From Dyadobacter fermentans (GTDB taxonomy: Bacteria > Bacteroidota > Bacteroidia > Cytophagales > Spirosomataceae): a DNA stretch of 64,000 nucleotides. The notes beneath the pieces were generated by a model, which was not told the origin of the DNA, made no database searches, and saw nothing but the letters and a program-made list of their open reading frames with translations. Position numbers and translations under genes: made by a program. The stretch covers positions 620,001 through 684,000 of the forward strand of contig NZ_JAHXBN010000010.1 of the NCBI RefSeq assembly GCF_019924045.1, in the 5' to 3' direction. Shown here piece by piece: positions 1 through 8,338 of the stretch (the stretch's first letter is position 1; the number at the start of each line of letters is the position of its first letter).

Positions 1-2
1 AC

Positions 3-1313
3 TACCTGGCCAAAGTACAAAAATTTGAAAGTCAAACTACGATCGCATGGCGGAAGAATGTCATCCACATGAATGGGGGTAAAACACAAACCGAGATTAC
101 CCAATTCTCGAACTACCTCAATTCAATCGCAACCGACATTACCAGCAGTCCATTCTCCGGAAATGTGATTCCAAAGTTGAAAACCGTTGCCAGCGACAAC
201 GTTATCGAGATGAACTTTGCAACTGAACTGAATGGTACAGGCGTGGGGATGGTAACTTATTTCGGACACGGTGGTGTCGACAAGACTGACTACAATGCCG
301 GTTATGTAAGCGACCCCGCAAAAGGCTACAATAACCCGGATAATTTTCCAATATTGTTCTATAATGGCTGTGGTGTTAACAACATTTTCAGTGGGCGCAA
401 CGGGTTGTTCGGTACAACACCAAGCACTTCGGTTCGTCCTATGTCGCTCGATTGGCTGATTACACCTAACAAGGGCGCAGTTGTTGTATTTGGAAATACA
501 TGGGATGCTTTCGCAAGTACATCAAATGAATATCTTGACAAGCTTTATACGCAAATCTTTACTGTAACCGACCTGAATAGAAAGTCTATTGGTAATATTG
601 TTAAGGAAGTAGCCCGTTTGACCAAGCTGCAAAAACAGTATACCTATAATGTAGGTCAAAATTCGCGCGTTGCATCGTATTATGATGCGGACAGAGCCAA
701 TGTTCATCAGGTTTTGTTACAAGGTGACCCTGCACTGAACATTCTGATCACGGACGGTGCTTTGCCGGTCGATTTGGTCAGTTTCACCGCCAAGCCGGAA
801 AATGACAAAGTGCGCGTTGAGTGGCTAACGGCTTCGGAAAAAAATAACAGCCATTTCATCGTTGAAAGAAGCTACAACGGAAAGCTGTTCGAAGAGATTG
901 GCCGTGTAGAAGGTAAGGGCACAACGCAGGCTGAAACAAGTTATCTGTTCTACGATTCGAAACCGCTGACCGGCGTAAGCTACTATCGTCTGAAGCAGGT
1001 TGACTATGCTACTGTTGTAAATGGTAAACCTGTCGATGGCAAGAGCATGTATTCGAGCATTGTGTCCGTAAAGCGTGAAGAGTCGAAATTCTTCGTGGTT
1101 TCACCGAACCCGGTTACCGATGCCGCAGAATTCGCATTGGATGTCCCTGTGAAAATTAGAAACTGGAACCTGATCAATGTGGCAGGACAATCTGTACTTA
1201 AAAATCAGACGGGTCTTAAGTTGAACCTTTCACATCTGGCACCTGGTGAGTATGTTCTTGAAGTACACACCGAAAACGGAGATGTGTATCACAAAAAAGT
1301 AGTTAAGAAATAG
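3..1313 (+). CDS. Gingipain-like C25 cysteine protease with T9SS sorting domain, 5' end outside the window
   Basis: This is the C-terminal part of a secreted peptidase of the C25 (gingipain) family. The reading frame is open from base 3, and the residues before the first in-window ATG (base 69) align with the neighbouring paralogue, so the gene starts upstream of the window. The catalytic pair is visible: His in YFGHGG (267-269) and Cys in YNGCG (369-371). After the protease domain there is a fibronectin-like stretch, then a C-terminal SPNP...GEYVLEV...KKVVKK segment typical of type A type IX secretion sorting domains, so the product should be exported and cell-attached. It lies 65 bases before a longer paralogue on the same strand. 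Such proteins are sometimes annotated as PorU2-like sortases; the substrate cannot be told from sequence. Confidence 0.85.
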   Translation, partial: YLAKVQKFESQTTIAWRKNVIHMNGGKTQTEITQFSNYLNSIATDITSSPFSGNVIPKLKTVASDNVIEMNFATELNGTGVGMVTYFGHGGVDKTDYNAGYVSDPAKGYNNPDNFPILFYNGCGVNNIFSGRNGLFGTTPSTSVRPMSLDWLITPNKGAVVVFGNTWDAFASTSNEYLDKLYTQIFTVTDLNRKSIGNIVKEVARLTKLQKQYTYNVGQNSRVASYYDADRANVHQVLLQGDPALNILITDGALPVDLVSFTAKPENDKVRVEWLTASEKNNSHFIVERSYNGKLFEEIGRVEGKGTTQAETSYLFYDSKPLTGVSYYRLKQVDYATVVNGKPVDGKSMYSSIVSVKREESKFFVVSPNPVTDAAEFALDVPVKIRNWNLINVAGQSVLKNQTGLKLNLSHLAPGEYVLEVHTENGDVYHKKVVKK

Positions 1314-1378
1314 AAAAATAAATGTGTAGGCTGGCATGCATGTAATCACTGTGTGTCAGCCTTTTTTGTTTAAATACT

Positions 1379-4300
1379 ATGGGTTTCAGGTTTACGTTTT
1401 GCCTCGCTGTACTGCTGAGCTTTGGAGTTTTGAGTGTTTCTGCCCAATGGGGCGCACCGTACAGGAACAACTGGATTGTTTATGGGAAGCCTTATGTGAA
1501 AATCGGGGTTACACAAACAGGAATACACAAGCTCCCGTTTTCCGTTTTGCCTGCGGACTTTCCGGTGAACGACGTTTCCAAAATCCAGCTCTGGCGCCGG
1601 GGTAAACAGGTAGCCATTATTTCAACAGACAACAAAGAAGTCGTCTTTTATGCCGTACCGAACGACGGTGCAAGTGATTCATTGCTGTACCGGCCGATGA
1701 ACGCACGGATAAATCCGTATTGGAGCATGTATTCGGATGAAGGGGCCTATTTTCTCACCGTCGGCGATGCCGCGGGGCTGAGAGCTGTTCGAAGCAGCAA
1801 GGAGGCTACCGCCCAGGATACGCCCGTAGCCACACACATCGCCGAGAACCTGGTTACCTACAAGAATGAGTATTCTCTCAGTACCAATTCGTACCTCAGA
1901 CCATCATTTTTTAACAGTTTTTTTGAGATAGGGGCTAGCCGTACAGGTAAGGCATCGATGGAGGGTAAAGCCAGTTCTGTTGCGATACAGTTGACCAACT
2001 ATGTAAGTAGCGTTGGAAAACCGATCGTCAAACTCGTAATACATGGCAGAAGCCCTGGCTCAAAGAATATCGAGATCCGGGTTGGCAAAGATGACCAGTC
2101 GCTGAGATTGGTTTACGCTCTGCCGAACAACGGATTCGCTGGCTCGCAATACTCTTTTCCATTGGAAAGCAATGACCTCGATGCTCAGGGGAAAGGAGTG
2201 CTTAACCTGAAAGCAGTGGGCACAAATACGATCGACGGATACTCGCTGACCTATTATTCCGTTAAATATCCCCAGCAAACAGACATGAAGGGAAAGAATT
2301 CCAATGAATTCTTTCTTAGTAAAACCTCAGAAAACTATACACGACTGAACGTTTCAAACGCGCCGGCAAACAACACCATAATCGATATTACTGACGTAGA
2401 CAAACCAGTAGTTATAGAAGGAAATGCTTCGGGTGTAATGGTGCCGCGGTCTGCGGGCAAAGATGCCAGGATATTGGTTACCAGTGAATCCGTGACTATT
2501 CAAAAAGCGAAGGTCAATGCGGTGAGCTTCGGTACGAAGTACCCTGTAAATGCCAATTATATCATTATCACTAGTGAAAACCTTCTTACGGGTTCAAAAG
2601 AGTATGCCGACTACCGTTCTTCGGTGGAAGGTGGCGGTTTTACTACCCTGGTAGCCAATATTAAAGATATCTACAACCAGTTCAATTACGGGGAGCCAAG
2701 CCCTGTCGCAATTAGGAATTTTGTGGATTACATGATTTCGGATGGTAAGAAAAACAAGTACGTGCTTCTGATGGGTAAATCGATTACGCACAACGAGCGT
2801 ATGGTAAGAGAGTTGCCGGACGAAGTGCCTACCATTGGTTTTCCCGCATCGGACGTCCTTTTGGTTGAAGGGCTTGGAGGTGTAGCTCGGGAAGTGCCGG
2901 CCGTTCCGATCGGGCGGCTTAGCGCGGTCACCAACCAAAATATACACGACTACCTGGGGAAGGTAAAGGAATACGAGCACAATAGCACTGGTAACTTTGG
3001 TTGGAGGAAGAATGTTTTGCATTTGAATGGCGGAAAATCAGTTTCCGAAATCACGCAATTGAAGCAGTTGCTTGCTACTTTAGAGCCGAATGTGTCCCGT
3101 GGAATCATTGGAGGCTCCGTAAAGCCATTTGTAAAGCAGCAAGCTATCGGGGAGGTGGAGACTGTCAACATTACGCCGGAAGTAAACAGCGGGGTAGGCT
3201 TGATCACCTATTTCGGGCATGGATCTACCACTGTTACGGACCTTGATATGGGGTACATTACAGATGCCGACAGGGGCTACAACAATACCGGGATGTATCC
3301 GATGATGTATTTCAACGGATGCGGGGTCGGAAACATTTTCAGCGCCCGGTTTAATCCCACTCCCGGTGCAAGCGACAGGTATCCTTTGTCAATGGACTGG
3401 CTTTTGGCTGCAAGGAAGGGAGCGATTGCTATTATCGCCAATTCGTTTGAGAGCTTCGTGAGCCCATCATCCAACTATTTGACGAAGCTTTACGGAAGTA
3501 TGTTTTTGGATTCATCGACCTACAACCTGGCCATTGGAGATATTCAGAAGGCTCTTGCTTTGAAAATTCTGACGGAGGATGCAGGGATATACAGCGTCGC
3601 AAATATCCATCAGTCGGTGCTTCAAGGCGATCCTGCTCTGAAGGTTGTCTCGGTGGCCAATCCGGATTATAGTGTAGACTCCGACGAAGGCATTAAAATT
3701 TATTCTGAATCACCGAACAAGACGATTGGGGCTTCCTCGAAAGTGAACCTTAGTGTACGCGTCGATAACCTGGGCAGGTATGTGCCTGGTAATAAATTGC
3801 CAGTTGAAATTACTTACTTCTCGAACGGAGGCCAGACCCAAGTGAAAGAAACTGTTTCAGGGTTCGCATATCATGACACAATTTCAGTGATAGCAACTTT
3901 GGCTGGACCGATTGAGAAAATAGAGGTCAAACTTGATCCAGCCAATACAATTAAGGAACTGAATGAAAACAATAATAAGGCAGAGCTACTGGTAGATTGG
4001 GATGTGGCAAAAAATGAGTCTGTATATCCTCAGGGAAGTATCAAGGACGTGATTGCCCCCATTTTGACCGTTACGTTCAATGGCAGAATGATCAAAAATG
4101 ACGAAGTGATTCAGCCGGGAATCGATATTGCCGTTAATTTGGACGATGACCGTTTTCTTTCGGCAGACAGCTCCCGGGTGAATGTGTTTTTGAAGGCTTG
4201 TGGGGACAATTCCTGTGACTTTAAACGGGTGGCATACAATGCCGGGAAAACACTTGAAATCAAGACTCTGTCAGACCGTTCGTTGGCCGTCAATTGGCTA

Positions 4301-4696
4301 AAGACGCCGACTGAGCCGGGCGAGTATGAGTTGCTGGTTACGGCGAGCGATGACGCCGGCAATATCAGCACAACGCCTTATAAAATCCGGTTTCGTATCT
4401 CCGATAGTAGCGAGGCATTGAAACTGGTGGTTAGTCCTAATCCCGGCGCGTCTTATTTCCGTTTCGAAACTTCGTTGCCTGCCGACAACCCTGTCGTTCG
4501 GATCGATTGGATGATCTTCGACCAGCGGGGTATACTGGTTCATAAAGACCATCTGGACAATCCAAAGAGCAGTGTGAATGAGTGGTATTGGCAACCGACG
4601 CAAAGTGTAAGCGGCTTATACTATTACAAGGTCAATATGACCAGACAACAAGGAGAGGAAAAGAGTATTACCGGAAAGGTAACGTTGATCAGATAA
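1379..4696 (+). CDS. Gingipain-like C25 cysteine protease, full length, T9SS cargo (PorU2-like)
   Basis: An 1105-aa secreted peptidase of the C25 family. Residues 1-22 form a signal peptide ending VSAQ. The protease domain is central, with catalytic His614 in YFGHG and Cys648 in FNGCGVGN. A CARDB/Ig-like region follows (about 770-870, including ELNENNNKAEL), then another beta domain. The last 90 residues (SPNPG...GLYYYKV...GKVTLIR) are a type IX secretion sorting domain. The protein should cross the inner membrane by Sec and the outer membrane by T9SS. It is the tandem paralogue of the gene before it, with the same motif spacing. It converges on the lasso cyclase gene with only 3 bases between the stop codons and no obvious terminator. 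Whether it is a sortase accessory or a degradative protease is not decidable from sequence. Confidence 0.88.
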   Translation: MGFRFTFCLAVLLSFGVLSVSAQWGAPYRNNWIVYGKPYVKIGVTQTGIHKLPFSVLPADFPVNDVSKIQLWRRGKQVAIISTDNKEVVFYAVPNDGASDSLLYRPMNARINPYWSMYSDEGAYFLTVGDAAGLRAVRSSKEATAQDTPVATHIAENLVTYKNEYSLSTNSYLRPSFFNSFFEIGASRTGKASMEGKASSVAIQLTNYVSSVGKPIVKLVIHGRSPGSKNIEIRVGKDDQSLRLVYALPNNGFAGSQYSFPLESNDLDAQGKGVLNLKAVGTNTIDGYSLTYYSVKYPQQTDMKGKNSNEFFLSKTSENYTRLNVSNAPANNTIIDITDVDKPVVIEGNASGVMVPRSAGKDARILVTSESVTIQKAKVNAVSFGTKYPVNANYIIITSENLLTGSKEYADYRSSVEGGGFTTLVANIKDIYNQFNYGEPSPVAIRNFVDYMISDGKKNKYVLLMGKSITHNERMVRELPDEVPTIGFPASDVLLVEGLGGVAREVPAVPIGRLSAVTNQNIHDYLGKVKEYEHNSTGNFGWRKNVLHLNGGKSVSEITQLKQLLATLEPNVSRGIIGGSVKPFVKQQAIGEVETVNITPEVNSGVGLITYFGHGSTTVTDLDMGYITDADRGYNNTGMYPMMYFNGCGVGNIFSARFNPTPGASDRYPLSMDWLLAARKGAIAIIANSFESFVSPSSNYLTKLYGSMFLDSSTYNLAIGDIQKALALKILTEDAGIYSVANIHQSVLQGDPALKVVSVANPDYSVDSDEGIKIYSESPNKTIGASSKVNLSVRVDNLGRYVPGNKLPVEITYFSNGGQTQVKETVSGFAYHDTISVIATLAGPIEKIEVKLDPANTIKELNENNNKAELLVDWDVAKNESVYPQGSIKDVIAPILTVTFNGRMIKNDEVIQPGIDIAVNLDDDRFLSADSSRVNVFLKACGDNSCDFKRVAYNAGKTLEIKTLSDRSLAVNWLKTPTEPGEYELLVTASDDAGNISTTPYKIRFRISDSSEALKLVVSPNPGASYFRFETSLPADNPVVRIDWMIFDQRGILVHKDHLDNPKSSVNEWYWQPTQSVSGLYYYKVNMTRQQGEEKSITGKVTLIR

Positions 4697-4699
4697 TAT

Positions 4700-6670
4700 T
4701 TAGGAGAGGATTGAGGAGGCATTCAATGAATGCTTCTTCAACCAATCGAGCCATACCGCAAAAGAAATCCCCCTTGTGATGAGTAAGTACACATTGGTTT
4801 TCTGAGAGTGCGGAATTCTGGGGTTAAGTGCGATCCTGACTTGTTCTTCAAATTTTTGACGGTCAAGATAGCGCCATACAGCCGGGTTGTCGAAAAGATA
4901 ATGTTTGGCTTGGTCGTACAGCCGCATTGTCATATTATGACCGTCTGACGAGCTCATAGTAGCTTTGGTGTGCCGGAGGCGCACCTTGTCCGTCAGAATG
5001 CCCTTCATAGCCTCGCGCATATGCGCACGACCGATTCCATCCCCAAACTTCATGATGTCGGGTATTGCCAGGTTTAGCTCAAAAAGCTCATAGTCCATGA
5101 AAGGTGAGCGGGAGCTTACACCATAATGATTTCCGAAAATAAAGTACTCCTCCTGAGTTTCGATGACATGTGGATGGAAAACGTCTTCAAACAACTCCTT
5201 GAAGTTTGCCGGGAGACGACCTCTTACAGCTGCCGGGAAACTAACCGCCTTTTCCTGTTGCCCGTACATAGCTTCTATATCAGCATGGACAATTGAAATC
5301 TCGCTTGGAACCGCGTGACTGCGTTGCGTAATGCGAGGAACCATGTTTTTTATGTACCTGTTAACGAAGTATAAAAAGGAAGGTTTTAGATTGGCCGGAA
5401 GTGATCGGTAAAGGCGAAATAGCGCAGCCGGGGATCGATCGGCGCTTGTTGAGAAACGGCGATAAAGCGAGTTTTGCAGGACTAACTCGAACTTTTTCGT
5501 TTCAGAAAAAGAATGCCAACCGGCGTATTCATGCGCACGCGTAAAATACCGGATCCTCTTTCTAAGCAATTCCTCATAGCCTTCCCAATTTTGCGAATTA
5601 AATGCTTGCAATACGAGCTCGCTACCATTTCCCAGCACGGAGTCGCCACCAAAGCCATTGAGCAACACGCTGCATCCATGCTGAGCTGCGGTTGATATAA
5701 TCTCATGGTTGGAAGCAGGGGATAAGAAGTTCGTTTCTGGTTGCCCAAGCAATCGCGTACTTAGTTCCAAAGCCTCCAAATCATTGGAAGGTGGGTGAAT
5801 CAGGTGATGAAAAGAACCGATGGATTGAGCCACGGCCTCTGCATATTCAGTTTCGTTGGATGACTGACTCTGGGTTACAACGTGGAATGTATGCAACGCT
5901 TTTTCCTTCCAGAGCTGCCTGGCTACGGAACTCACGGAAGAGGAGTCCAGCCCGCCGCTCAGATGAAATCCGATGTTGTCAAGTTTGCTTGGAATACACT
6001 GCCCCACCGCTTTGAAGAACTTACTGCGTAGGACTTCAGTGTATTCGTGAGGACTCTTTAAATTCGACCATTTTTCAGGCTGGAAGGCGACATAACACCT
6101 GGATGTGCTTTTGTTTGCATCGACGGTCAGAATATGCCCCGGCAGTACCGTTTGTATGGTGGAAAAGAAAGTCGATGATGCGTCATGAATGAAGCCAGGA
6201 TGATACGGCGAGCAGTATGAGACTACTTTCGCGATATTAAGGCCGGCATCTGCTGCCACCTCTTTCATTCCGATCAAGGAGATAAGGTCCGTGGAAAATG
6301 CGAAGTACTTTCCGGGGGAGTAAGAGTAATACAGCGGAATGAAACCGAATACGTCTCTGGATAAGGATAGACGTCTGGTATCTTTTTCGTACCAGACTCC
6401 TAGATTAAGATCGGGTGTAGAAGAAAGGAGCTCCGGAAAGTGGTGGTATTGTGTTTTGTCATCCGTCAGATTCGAGTAATTCCGAACATTACCATCCTGA
6501 TCGGGGGCATGGATAAGGCAGGTAGGGTAGTTTCCCGCCAGCTGTCTTATGCCTCTTTCACCGACAAAGCCATTGTCGAGCAAAAAAAAACTATCATACT
6601 GTCGATCTAATTGAGAACTAACAGTATGATAGCTTATAAAACCTTCAACTAACAACCCGGGTAAATTCAT
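4700..6670 (-). CDS. Lasso-peptide cyclase-type asparagine synthase homologue
   Basis: A 656-aa member of the asparagine synthase family. Residues 1-200 form a degenerate glutaminase-like domain (RDVFGFIPLYYSY near 105-117), but there is no Cys2: the protein starts MNLPG and an in-frame TAA lies directly before the ATG, so no upstream start could add one. The synthetase domain carries the ATP-pyrophosphatase loop SGGLDSS at 238-244. Loss of the glutaminase nucleophile with retention of the PP-loop is the pattern of lasso cyclases (McjC type), which adenylate an Asp/Glu side chain and form a macrolactam with the core N-terminus. The gene starts 24 bases after a small precursor gene with a lasso leader and is probably co-transcribed with it. 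A role in another amidotransferase-like reaction cannot be excluded. No protease gene follows; the next gene converges. Confidence 0.8.
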   Translation of the reverse strand: MNLPGLLVEGFISYHTVSSQLDRQYDSFFLLDNGFVGERGIRQLAGNYPTCLIHAPDQDGNVRNYSNLTDDKTQYHHFPELLSSTPDLNLGVWYEKDTRRLSLSRDVFGFIPLYYSYSPGKYFAFSTDLISLIGMKEVAADAGLNIAKVVSYCSPYHPGFIHDASSTFFSTIQTVLPGHILTVDANKSTSRCYVAFQPEKWSNLKSPHEYTEVLRSKFFKAVGQCIPSKLDNIGFHLSGGLDSSSVSSVARQLWKEKALHTFHVVTQSQSSNETEYAEAVAQSIGSFHHLIHPPSNDLEALELSTRLLGQPETNFLSPASNHEIISTAAQHGCSVLLNGFGGDSVLGNGSELVLQAFNSQNWEGYEELLRKRIRYFTRAHEYAGWHSFSETKKFELVLQNSLYRRFSTSADRSPAALFRLYRSLPANLKPSFLYFVNRYIKNMVPRITQRSHAVPSEISIVHADIEAMYGQQEKAVSFPAAVRGRLPANFKELFEDVFHPHVIETQEEYFIFGNHYGVSSRSPFMDYELFELNLAIPDIMKFGDGIGRAHMREAMKGILTDKVRLRHTKATMSSSDGHNMTMRLYDQAKHYLFDNPAVWRYLDRQKFEEQVRIALNPRIPHSQKTNVYLLITRGISFAVWLDWLKKHSLNASSILS

Positions 6671-6694
6671 TTAACGGGGGAAGGCGTTGAACCA

Positions 6695-6856
6695 CTAGGA
6701 CTCTCCTTGACCGTCAAATTTAACAGGGTTTCCAACGCCGTCGAAAGCGCTGCCCAATTTACCTTTAGTAAGATTGCTAACTGCGCCAAATCTGTTCAGA
6801 GCAGGTTTGCGATAGGATTTTTTTGTCTGTGTAGAGTGCATAGTAACAGTTTTCAT
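6695..6856 (-). CDS. Lasso-peptide precursor (53 aa)
   Basis: A small gene directly upstream of the cyclase. The leader (about residues 1-31) contains YRKPALNRFG at 15-24 and NLTKG at 28-32, matching the lasso leader pattern YxxPxLxxxG...TxG in which the conserved Thr is the penultimate leader residue. Cleavage after Lys31 gives a 22-residue core starting GKLGSAFD and ending GQGES. Gly1 and Asp8 of that core are correctly placed for an eight-membered macrolactam, leaving a 14-residue tail through the ring. Met1 at 6856 is preferred because a promoter lies just upstream; Met6 is an alternative. The stop is followed 24 bases later by the cyclase ATG. The cleavage site and ring are inferred from family rules, not seen directly. 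Homologous leaders are known in Bacteroidota, but I do not recognise this core. Confidence 0.82.
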   Translation of the reverse strand: MKTVTMHSTQTKKSYRKPALNRFGAVSNLTKGKLGSAFDGVGNPVKFDGQGES

Positions 6857-6890
6857 ATTAAACGCTTTAGGTGTTTTATAGTATCCGCTG

Positions 6891-6919
6891 TAAAGGTAGC
6901 AAATTTTCTTAGTTTACAA
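6891..6919 (-). promoter_or_regulatory. Promoter of the lasso precursor-cyclase unit
   Basis: Read on the minus strand, TTG (6919-6917) is followed after 18 bases by TACCTTTA (6898-6891), one mismatch from the Bacteroidota -7 element TAnnTTTG. A run of T lies just upstream of the TTG. Transcription would start near 6885, about 30 bases before the precursor ATG. It sits immediately after the stop of the upstream lipoprotein, suggesting the two-gene unit has its own promoter. Confidence 0.5.
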
Positions 6920-6957
6920 AAAAAAATGAAATAATTCGTCTTTTTTTAGCTTCCGCC

Positions 6958-7653
6958 TTAGTTAGATCCAAATTGCTTCAAGCTCCTGACTCTGTGATAA
7001 CCGGATTCTATCTTGCGAACATCACTGTTGAGGCACTCCGGGGTTTGGCAGTATTCGTATGAAACCTGATCATCATAGACAAGCCCGACGTCCAGTGCAT
7101 ATTTTTTTATGCCGGTATACTTATTAATGATGGAGGAATCTTGTCTCTCTACCACTGTCAAACTATTGCTGAAATTCTTTTCTGCGATGGTAAGCGGAAG
7201 ATCGATATCCTCGTAGTGATAATCTTCGGCATCACGATTGTTATACTGGTTCCCATTCCAGCTCATCCCTTTGTTAAGCGGAAAGACGAGACTAAGGAAA
7301 CTTTCATTATCGATCGTGGTCAGCAACTTGTCGGGCGACCGCACGATTCTAAACTCCTTGATTTTAGTCCAGTAATCAGTGTCATCGTTTCGCTTATACC
7401 TCGCAATCAACGCGACGGTTGAATTTTCGTTTTCTTTTGATAAGCTGACAACCTGATCCTTTTCCTGCCACGAACTGACGTCCGGGGCATTTTTCCCGGC
7501 AGAATAGTTTTCTTCGCGAACATCATAGATAATATAATTGCCTTCTTCCAAGATTCCGTATCTGTTGGAATCAATCGCATCAACGTCCGACTTGTTGCAA
7601 CTGGCAAAAAACGATAACGCTGCAAATGCAAAGTAGGAGAGGTATTGTTTCAT
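6958..7653 (-). CDS. Lipoprotein of unknown function next to the lasso genes
   Basis: A 231-aa predicted lipoprotein. The signal peptide ends in a lipobox-like FFASC, putting the lipidated Cys at about residue 19. The mature part is polar, rich in Asn, Asp and Tyr, with two Cys close together near the C-terminus (EYCQTPEC). I recognise no family. It lies 101 bases upstream of the lasso precursor on the same strand, with a lasso promoter in between. It could be an unrelated surface lipoprotein; a link to peptide export, binding or immunity is only a positional guess. Confidence 0.7.
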   Translation of the reverse strand: MKQYLSYFAFAALSFFASCNKSDVDAIDSNRYGILEEGNYIIYDVREENYSAGKNAPDVSSWQEKDQVVSLSKENENSTVALIARYKRNDDTDYWTKIKEFRIVRSPDKLLTTIDNESFLSLVFPLNKGMSWNGNQYNNRDAEDYHYEDIDLPLTIAEKNFSNSLTVVERQDSSIINKYTGIKKYALDVGLVYDDQVSYEYCQTPECLNSDVRKIESGYHRVRSLKQFGSN

Positions 7654-7690
7654 ATTACCGAATGATATTTCGCACGGATAGATGTGTAGA

Positions 7691-7722
7691 GTTCCGGCAA
7701 TTCAAAATACGATTGCCGGAAC
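7691..7722 (-). terminator. Hairpin between the two lipoprotein genes
   Basis: An 11-bp perfect inverted repeat (GTTCCGGCAAT at 7691-7701 against ATTGCCGGAAC at 7712-7722) starts 5 bases after the upstream lipoprotein stop. There is no strong T run, so it may be a weak terminator or an RNA-stabilising hairpin. Confidence 0.55.
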
Positions 7723-7726
7723 GCTT

Positions 7727-8182
7727 TTATTGTCTGGTATATTTCCTTACAGGCGGTGTTGTCACCACGCCTGTCTTTTTCGAAGTCGCAGTTGAGGTAA
7801 TGGTTAGTACGTTGTCAATGATCGTGCCGATATCCTTTGTCATGAGCGTATCGCCTGGAATAACCAGCTCATCTGTCAAGGTCAGTATAACTGTATTGGT
7901 GGCTGTTCTGGTCAAAGGCACATTTTCAACGGTAATTACCTCCGATGAGGAAGTGTATTTGGGATCGGTAGCCACGAAGTTGTATGTTGAAACAATTTTC
8001 AATGTATTGTCATTTACTTTGGAAATTGCCCAGTCGGTGCCATAGTTGTAACCTTTCTCAACCTTCACTTGTCCTTTCCAATTGCCCACAAAGGTCTTTG
8101 TTAGATCTGCATCTGGCTCATCATTGTCAGAACAAGACATGAAGAACGCAGCAAAAAGCATTACAAATAGGTATTTTTTCAT
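7727..8182 (-). CDS. Small lipoprotein, lipocalin-like N-terminal motif
   Basis: A 151-aa predicted lipoprotein with a signal peptide ending FFMSC (lipid-bearing Cys at about 17). The mature protein begins with an acidic linker (SDNDEPDAD), then FVGNWKGQVKV, a motif like the first strand of small lipocalin-like Bacteroidota lipoproteins. The rest is Thr/Val-rich and likely all beta. Function is unknown. A hairpin follows its stop, separating it from the next lipoprotein. Confidence 0.68.
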   Translation of the reverse strand: MKKYLFVMLFAAFFMSCSDNDEPDADLTKTFVGNWKGQVKVEKGYNYGTDWAISKVNDNTLKIVSTYNFVATDPKYTSSSEVITVENVPLTRTATNTVILTLTDELVIPGDTLMTKDIGTIIDNVLTITSTATSKKTGVVTTPPVRKYTRQ

Positions 8183-8338
8183 AGTTGGAACAGTTAAGTG
8201 AATTAAGCGTTAGTAATTGATAAGGATTTAATGTGGTACAGTTTCACTATAAAAACCATACCAGATAAACTGCAATATTAAGTAAAATAGACGTTACACC
8301 CAAGATTTGACTATTCAACGGTGCCTCCCTATACAATG

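Noticed and set aside
6707..6934. A 75-codon plus-strand frame over the lasso precursor
   Set aside because: It is antisense to the precursor, has no family signal, and the minus-strand gene explains the region better.
6958..7653. Leader protease (B2) for the lasso system
   Set aside because: The protein is a lipoprotein without the Cys-His-Asp arrangement of transglutaminase-like proteases and is exported, not cytoplasmic.
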